Origin: Limisphaerales bacterium
GTDB lineage: Bacteria; Verrucomicrobiota; Verrucomicrobiae; Limisphaerales; UBA11358
Direction of reading: 5' to 3'
DNA: 7,165 nucleotides
Assembly: GCA_003152145.1 (NCBI GenBank)
Contig: PLZL01000166.1
Coordinates: 1-7,165, forward strand
Each line of letters opens with the position of its first letter. The first letter of the stretch is position 1. Shown here in pieces: positions 1 to 3,953 of this stretch. A program made the translations under genes and the position numbers. The notes beneath the pieces were generated by a model. The model searched no databases, had not been told where the DNA came from, and saw only the letters and a program-made list of their open reading frames with translations.

Positions 1-440
1 TGGTTTCTTTCAACGGAACCAATGGAGCGTTTCCGATGGCCGGGTTGACGCTGGGCAACGACGGCAATTTCTACGGCACGACTTACGGAGGCGGTATCAG
101 CAATTACGGGACAGTGTTCAAAGTGACGACGAATGGCACGTTGACCACGCTGGTTAATTTCAACAACACTAACGGGGCGTCACCGTATGCCGCGCTGACG
201 CTGGGGCTGGACGGCAATTTCTACGGCACGACTTGGGAAGGCGGCAGCAGCGGTGATGGGACGGTGTTCAAAGTGACGACGAATGGCACGTTGACCACGC
301 TGGTTTCTTTCAACTTCTCCAATGGAGCGGCGCCGAAGGGCCTGACACTGGGCACTGACGGCAATTTCTACGGCACGACTGAAGTAGGCGGTATTACTAG
401 TTCCTTCGACCCCAATGGCTCTGGGATAGTGTTCCGTTTG
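1..440 (+). repeat. GloVer tandem repeats, 147-150 bp period
   Basis: Equivalent repeat starts fall at 45, 195 and 342, giving periods of 150 and 147 bp (50 and 49 codons). Positions 114-155 and 264-305 are identical over 42 bp, and the segment encoding DGNFYGTT is almost unchanged in all three units (about 59-83, 209-233, 357-380). Bases 1-29 match 301-329 apart from a few changes, so the array continues upstream of the window. The last unit diverges after about 385 and leads into the Ig region. Confidence 0.9.
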
Positions 441-1670
441 TTACTTTCGCCAGTCATCACCAGCCAGCCGCAAAATCAGGCGCAAATCTTGGGCGAGGAC
501 GCCGCTTTTATCGTGTTCGCCTCCTCTACGTCACCTTTGGCTTATCAATGGTATTTCAGCGACCCGGCACTCCAAACCACCGCCGGGGCAACCGCACAGA
601 TGTTGAATGGGTTTGTTTATGGCAGCATTGTGACCAATGGCGGTTCGGGCTATACCACGTTGCCGCAGGTGCAGTTTATCGGCGGCGGCGGAAGCGGAGC
701 CAGCGGGACGGCGACTGTCAGCAACGGACAAGTGACGGCCATCACCATGACAAACGCCGGTGCGGGTTACACCAGTCTGCCGACAGTTCTGATTGATCCG
801 CCCAATGGATTGTTAATCGGCCAAACCAGCGCAACCCTCAATTTGAACGCCATCACTACGAATAATTTCGGAAGTTATTTTGTCGTCATCACCAATTTTT
901 ACGGGAGCATTACGAGCAGCGTGGCAACCCTGACCCTCGCCTACCCGCCGGGCATTAACACCCAGCCGCAAAGTCAATTTGTCGGGGCTGGGTCGGGTGC
1001 TATTTTTAGCGTCACAACTACTGGAACACCGCCCGTTAGCCTTCAATGGTGGATGGTTGCAGGTCAGCTAACCAACGCCACGGCGACGCCGCTCGTCACC
1101 AACGGATTTGTGCTGGGAGCCACCATTACCCAAGCAGGCGCGGGCTATCTGGCGATTCCAACAGTTCAGTTTATTGGCGGGAGCGGGAGCGGGGCTGGCG
1201 GAACCGCCGTGATCAGCAACCGAATGGTGACTGGCATCAACATGAGCAATGCAGGGTCGGGATACACGACGCATCCAACTATTCAGATAGCCGCGCCAAC
1301 GGCAATCGCCTTGACGGGACAGACAGCCAGTGTTTTATCGTTGGCTGCGGTAGCGAACACCAATGCGGGAAATTATTATGTGGTGGTGACGAACTATTTT
1401 GGCAGCGTGACCAGCCAAGTTGCTGTGCTCACGGTTGAATTGCCGGGCTATAATCAAATCACCGGCCAGCTTTTGACAAACGGCAGTTTGCGTTTGTCTT
1501 TTGTGGGATTGACCGGAACGAATTACGCACTTGACCGCACGTTAAACCTGTCACCGGCAAACTGGGTGCCACAGGCAACCAATTATGCTAACGCTGACGG
1601 GGTGTTGGTATTCACCAACATTCCCAACAAGGCCACAAATAATTTCTGGCGCATCCGAAAGGTGCCGTAG
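1..1670 (+). CDS. GloVer-repeat / Ig-like secreted surface protein, 5'-truncated by window edge
   Basis: The reading frame is open from base 3, and the first residues (VSFNGTNGA) already belong to a GloVer repeat, so the true start lies upstream and the methionine at 36 is internal. Numbering from that methionine, GloVer units (LTLG.DGNFYGTT..GG...GTVFKVTTNGTLTTLV) run to about residue 137. Two Ig-like domains follow at about 139-305 and 306-469. Each has the QP...QW core before, and the GxYxVVxTNxxGSxTS strands after, a 67-residue glycine-rich insert (191-257 and 356-422). Residues 471-544 form a C-terminal domain ending NFWRIRKVP, similar to ends of many verrucomicrobial exported proteins. 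No cysteine bridge pairs the Ig sheets. GloVer proteins are known only as a repeat family; an extracellular structural or adhesive role is inference. The signal peptide would be outside the window. There is no LPXTG or PEP-CTERM signal. Confidence 0.88.
   Translation, partial: VSFNGTNGAFPMAGLTLGNDGNFYGTTYGGGISNYGTVFKVTTNGTLTTLVNFNNTNGASPYAALTLGLDGNFYGTTWEGGSSGDGTVFKVTTNGTLTTLVSFNFSNGAAPKGLTLGTDGNFYGTTEVGGITSSFDPNGSGIVFRLLLSPVITSQPQNQAQILGEDAAFIVFASSTSPLAYQWYFSDPALQTTAGATAQMLNGFVYGSIVTNGGSGYTTLPQVQFIGGGGSGASGTATVSNGQVTAITMTNAGAGYTSLPTVLIDPPNGLLIGQTSATLNLNAITTNNFGSYFVVITNFYGSITSSVATLTLAYPPGINTQPQSQFVGAGSGAIFSVTTTGTPPVSLQWWMVAGQLTNATATPLVTNGFVLGATITQAGAGYLAIPTVQFIGGSGSGAGGTAVISNRMVTGINMSNAGSGYTTHPTIQIAAPTAIALTGQTASVLSLAAVANTNAGNYYVVVTNYFGSVTSQVAVLTVELPGYNQITGQLLTNGSLRLSFVGLTGTNYALDRTLNLSPANWVPQATNYANADGVLVFTNIPNKATNNFWRIRKVP
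606..806 (+). repeat. 67-codon glycine-rich insert, copy 1, inside Ig-like domain 1
   Basis: This encodes residues 191-257 (numbered from the methionine at 36), beginning NGFVYGS and ending LIDPPN. It consists of two half units carrying GSGYTTLPQV and GAGYTSLPTV, joined by a glycine-rich turn and an SNGQVTAI strand. It interrupts an Ig-like domain between the QW strand and the last strands. It is the same length as copy 2 at 1101-1301, and 39 of 67 residues are identical by my count. Confidence 0.75.
1101..1301 (+). repeat. 67-codon glycine-rich insert, copy 2, inside Ig-like domain 2
   Basis: This encodes residues 356-422, beginning NGFVLGA and ending IQIAAPT, with half units GAGYLAIPTV and GSGYTTHPTI. 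It sits at the equivalent place in the second Ig-like domain, so the duplicated unit is the whole split domain (about 450-950 and 951-1442) and not the insert alone. Confidence 0.75.
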
Positions 1671-1786
1671 CGAACAACTCGTCGGCGCAAACCGCGTCCG
1701 TGAATTTGTCGGCAAGAATTTCAGCCACGCGGAAAACGGCTCGCGGAAAATTGCCAGCGTCAATCCACCTTCTGAAATGCTAAAAA

Positions 1787-1806
1787 CCGCTCTGTTAACA
1801 AAGCGG
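1787..1806. repeat. 20-bp near-perfect palindrome
   Basis: The left half CCGCTCTGTT pairs with the right half AACAAAGCGG at 9 of 10 positions, centred on GTTAAC. No T-tract follows on either strand, so it is not a convincing terminator. It could be a protein-binding site or a remnant. Confidence 0.45.
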
Positions 1807-1837
1807 GACACCCACAAACGGACAGCGAACGCGATTT

Positions 1838-1877
1838 CCCCCCTGCCCCGGCAGAGCGGGGGACGGGTCGCCGCCCG
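1838..1877. repeat. GC-rich palindromic repeat (REP-like)
   Basis: CCCCC at 1838-1842 pairs with GGGGG at 1858-1862. Inside it, CTGCC at 1843-1847 pairs with GGCAG at 1850-1854 around a two-base loop. A second short stem, CGGG 1864-1867 with CCCG 1874-1877, follows. The compound GC-rich palindrome in non-coding DNA resembles dispersed REP-type elements. An A-tract follows on the plus strand (1880-1885) and no T-tract, which argues against a plus-strand terminator. Confidence 0.45.
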
Positions 1878-2137
1878 CGAAAAAAGGGATTCCTTAACCT
1901 CACCCGGCAACTCGCCACGACGCCCGCCCTGATTCGCTGCTTCATGCTGGCCGCACTTTTGACTAGCCGGGCGGATGCGGACATGGCTCCGGCGCGTCCT
2001 AGAGCCTTTACGGAAGATTCCCGCAACGGTGTTACCAAAGAGCGTGAAAATGCAAAAGGGTTTTACCGTTCCAAAAATGGGGGACATGGGATGTCGTTTT
2101 CGACCGTGCCGCCGCCTGCTTATTTTTTGACCGTCCA

Positions 2138-2159
2138 TTTGATACCGGATTTGATACCG
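2138..2159. repeat. 10-bp direct repeat, spacing 12 bp
   Basis: TTTGATACCG occurs at 2138-2147 and again at 2150-2159, roughly one helical turn apart. A nested inverted repeat follows at 2174-2200: GTGTT/AACAC outside and GTGTC/GACAC inside. The pair lies about 140 bp from the tRNA break, as arm-type integrase or excisionase sites often do. The functional reading is inference. Confidence 0.4.
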
Positions 2160-2294
2160 CGAGTCATTTTTGGGTGTTAAATGGTGTCACGACACAACAC
2201 GGAGCGCGGACTAGCCAGCGGCGTTTGTGCGATGAAATAACGAGAAATCACGAAAGAGCAAACAGTGATAAAACCCTTGTAAACATTGAGCAAA

Positions 2295-2333
2295 ATTAAG
2301 AGTCAACTGCTCTACCAACTGAGCTACCGAGGC
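2295..2333 (-). tRNA. tRNA-Lys(CTT) 5' half, truncated in the anticodon loop
   Basis: Read on the minus strand, the acceptor 5' strand GCCTCGG is followed by TA, the D-arm GCTC-AGTTGGTA-GAGC, A26, the anticodon 5' stem GTTGA and the loop CTCTTAA with anticodon CTT. The next base still fits position 39, but the sequence then becomes TTTGCTC and cannot pair with the stem. There is no T-arm, no GGTTCGA and no acceptor 3' strand; no matching 3' half was found elsewhere in the window. The gene cannot make a functional tRNA as it stands. A clean break at the anticodon loop is a known crossover position for tyrosine integrases, which suggests an integration or excision scar. Confidence 0.85.
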
Positions 2334-2428
2334 AACAACAGAGAAGAAGCAGATTCCCACATCCGCGCCGTTTGTCAATAACAGCGAATCCGCCTTGCGC
2401 TCCGGCGCACTTCGGCAAAACTTCCCGT

Positions 2429-3046
2429 GTGCCTGAAAATCTTCAACCGCGCGACACAAAACAATTTGAAGCCGCGCTATATTGCTTCGACGAGGAAAAT
2501 TCCCGCGACCCGAACCTGGAAATTGCCGGCGGCACACCACAGCCGCGCGAACTGCTCTACGCGCAACGCCTCACCGGCTGGGTTCTGCGGCTTTGTCCGG
2601 ACGCGTCCGAGGTATTGCGGCTTGCCGCGCGCTGCCAGCATATCTGCCGCTGGGAGATTCCGCGCGGCTCATATCCGATGACCCGCGCCGGCTATTTGAA
2701 ATGGCGCGCGGACCTCAAAAAATTCCACGCACAAAAGGCCGGCGAAATTCTCCGTGAAGCTGGCTACGACGAAGAAGTCATCCGCCGCGTGCAGGATTTG
2801 AACCTCAAGAGTAATTTCCCCAACGACCCCGAAGGCCGCGTGCTCGAAGACGCGTTGTGTCTCGTGTTCCTGCAATTTCAATTCGCCGGCCTCGCCGCCA
2901 GGACCGCCGAAGCCAAAACCATCAACGCGCTGCAAAAGTCCTGGCAGAAAATGACCGAGGCCGCGCGCGCCGAGGCGCTGAAGCTCGATTACGGTCCGCG
3001 CGAAAAAATCTTGCTCCAACGCGCGCTCCAGAGCAAGATGGCTTAA
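2429..3046 (+). CDS. DUF4202 family protein
   Basis: This 205-residue protein has the DUF4202 pattern along its length: FEAAL..FDEENSRDPN near the N-terminus, then ELLYAQRLTGW, AARCQHICRWEIPRG, YPMTRAGYLKWR..LKKFHA, YDEEVIRRVQ and LEDALCLVFLQ. Numbered from the GTG at 2429, the conserved polar residues include H71, H100, E140 and D141. Such spaced His and Glu/Asp in an all-helical protein would fit a metal-binding phosphohydrolase-like fold, but that is speculation and the biochemical role is unknown. I chose the GTG at 2429 because family similarity begins just after it. A TTG at 2372 would add 19 low-similarity residues. Neither start has a clear ribosome binding site. The next gene begins 21 bp after the stop, so the two may be co-transcribed. 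Confidence 0.82.
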   Translation: MPENLQPRDTKQFEAALYCFDEENSRDPNLEIAGGTPQPRELLYAQRLTGWVLRLCPDASEVLRLAARCQHICRWEIPRGSYPMTRAGYLKWRADLKKFHAQKAGEILREAGYDEEVIRRVQDLNLKSNFPNDPEGRVLEDALCLVFLQFQFAGLAARTAEAKTINALQKSWQKMTEAARAEALKLDYGPREKILLQRALQSKMA

Positions 3047-3067
3047 TCAGATTGCCGCCGGAATTTT

Positions 3068-3847
3068 ATGAGTGAATTCAAGTTCACTTGTCCGCAGTGC
3101 AAACAGCACATTCAGTGCGACAGCAGCTATGTCGGCTCACAAATCAATTGCCCGGCATGCCGGCAGACCATCATCGTTCCACTCCTGCCGCCAATGGTTG
3201 CCGCGCCTGACGAACGAACAATTCAGATCAAAGTCTCCACGTTGCGAAAGGCGGCGCTCATCGGTCTGGGCGTATTGCTGGCGATGGGAATTATCACCAT
3301 TATCATTTACAGCATGGGGAATTCCACGCGAACCATTTGGACCGAATGGTCCGTTTTGGAGGGCAACGAAGACAACTGGAGTTTCGTAAACAGCAAAATC
3401 CACGCGCATAGTGTGGACGGAGAGGGTATTTTGGCGTCGGAAAAGGAATACGGTGATGTGACGTTTTCAGCCACAGTCAACACCACCAACCGCGAAGCAA
3501 GTCTGGCGATTCGCATGCAAGATGCGGGCAACGGCTACCTCATTCTCTTTGCTCCCGCCGGCACGCCTGTTCCGTGGAATAAAGCAGGTTTCATTGCGGT
3601 GGTGAAGAAGACATCTGGAAGCGAGACAACTCTAGTCACTTACAACAAGAGAAATTTATCTTCCATCGGACAATCCGCAAAAATCAAGGTCATCGCGCGC
3701 GGTCCTTCAATGGAAGTCCAGCTCAACGGGAGGAAAATCTTGCACGCCAGCGATTCAACTTTTGCCACCGGCCATATCGGCTTGCGAATCTTTGGCGCCT
3801 CAGACTATCCCTGCGATGCGACATTCTCAAAGGTGACATTCCATTGA
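3068..3847 (+). CDS. Zinc-ribbon, single-pass membrane protein with jelly-roll-like C-terminal domain
   Basis: The 259-residue protein opens with a zinc ribbon (FTCPQCKQ...INCPACRQ; Cys 8, 11, 28, 31), a short proline-rich linker and one hydrophobic helix at about 61-81. Residues 90-259 are beta-rich, with WSVLEGNEDNWSF, SLAIRMQDAGNGYLILF, VQLNGRKILHASD and GHIGLRIFG, resembling concanavalin/LamG-like domains of the DUF1080 kind. This order is common in Verrucomicrobiota and Planctomycetota: cytoplasmic ribbon, helix, exported sugar-binding-like domain. No catalytic residues were recognised, so ligand binding is inference. The ATG at 3068 is preceded by GGAA at 3059-3062, a weak ribosome binding site. 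Base composition looks less GC-rich than in the genes on either side, and related sequence lies on both flanks (3000-3051 and 3908-3950), which suggests later insertion. Confidence 0.82.
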   Translation: MSEFKFTCPQCKQHIQCDSSYVGSQINCPACRQTIIVPLLPPMVAAPDERTIQIKVSTLRKAALIGLGVLLAMGIITIIIYSMGNSTRTIWTEWSVLEGNEDNWSFVNSKIHAHSVDGEGILASEKEYGDVTFSATVNTTNREASLAIRMQDAGNGYLILFAPAGTPVPWNKAGFIAVVKKTSGSETTLVTYNKRNLSSIGQSAKIKVIARGPSMEVQLNGRKILHASDSTFATGHIGLRIFGASDYPCDATFSKVTFH

Positions 3848-3945
3848 GAATTTGTTTGTCGCCGCGCCGGTTCTACGGCAATGAGAAACCGTTCCGCCTG
3901 TTTGTTGGCGAAAAAGCCTTGCTCCACCGCGCGCTCAACGGTTAA
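3848..3945 (+). pseudogene. Degenerate copy of the DUF4202 gene 3' end
   Basis: The frame ending at the TAA 3943-3945 reads GEKALLHRALNG-stop, parallel to REKILLQRALQSKMA-stop of the DUF4202 protein. At DNA level 3908-3936 matches 3000-3028 at 26 of 29 positions, and TTAATCAGA around the stop is identical (3942-3950 and 3043-3051). The difference between these blocks is 9 bp, exactly three codons. Upstream of 3908 the frame stays open (RRFYGNEKPFRLFV) but no longer resembles DUF4202. There is no start codon of its own. It is probably the remnant of a partial duplication. Confidence 0.5.
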
Positions 3946-3953
3946 TCAGACTC

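Larger units (their letters stand above)
1671..2294. other. Gene-poor region, probably decayed or element-derived DNA
   Basis: No open frame here has a recognisable protein family on either strand; the open frames of about 80-195 codons have ill-assorted composition. The region does contain palindromes (1787-1806, 1838-1877), a pair of 10-bp direct repeats (2138-2159) and a nested inverted repeat (2174-2200). It ends at the broken tRNA-Lys. One antisense stretch (about 1654-1779, minus) reads like protein, with VAEILADKFTDAVCADEL, but has no start, stops immediately upstream and was not recognised. Confidence 0.5.

Noticed and set aside
1..440. CRISPR-like or satellite array
   Set aside because: The repeats are 147-150 bp, in frame and coding for GloVer units, with no spacers.
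1551..2138. Minus-strand open frame of 195 codons over the gene-poor region
   Set aside because: It overlaps the end of the surface-protein gene, spans GC-rich palindromes and shows no family motif. It was considered as an integrase because of the nearby tRNA scar, but no R..R..Y-type catalytic pattern is present.
2211..2540. Minus-strand open frame containing VAQLVEQLT
   Set aside because: That peptide is the well-known spurious translation of a tRNA 5' half; it supports the tRNA fragment and not a protein.
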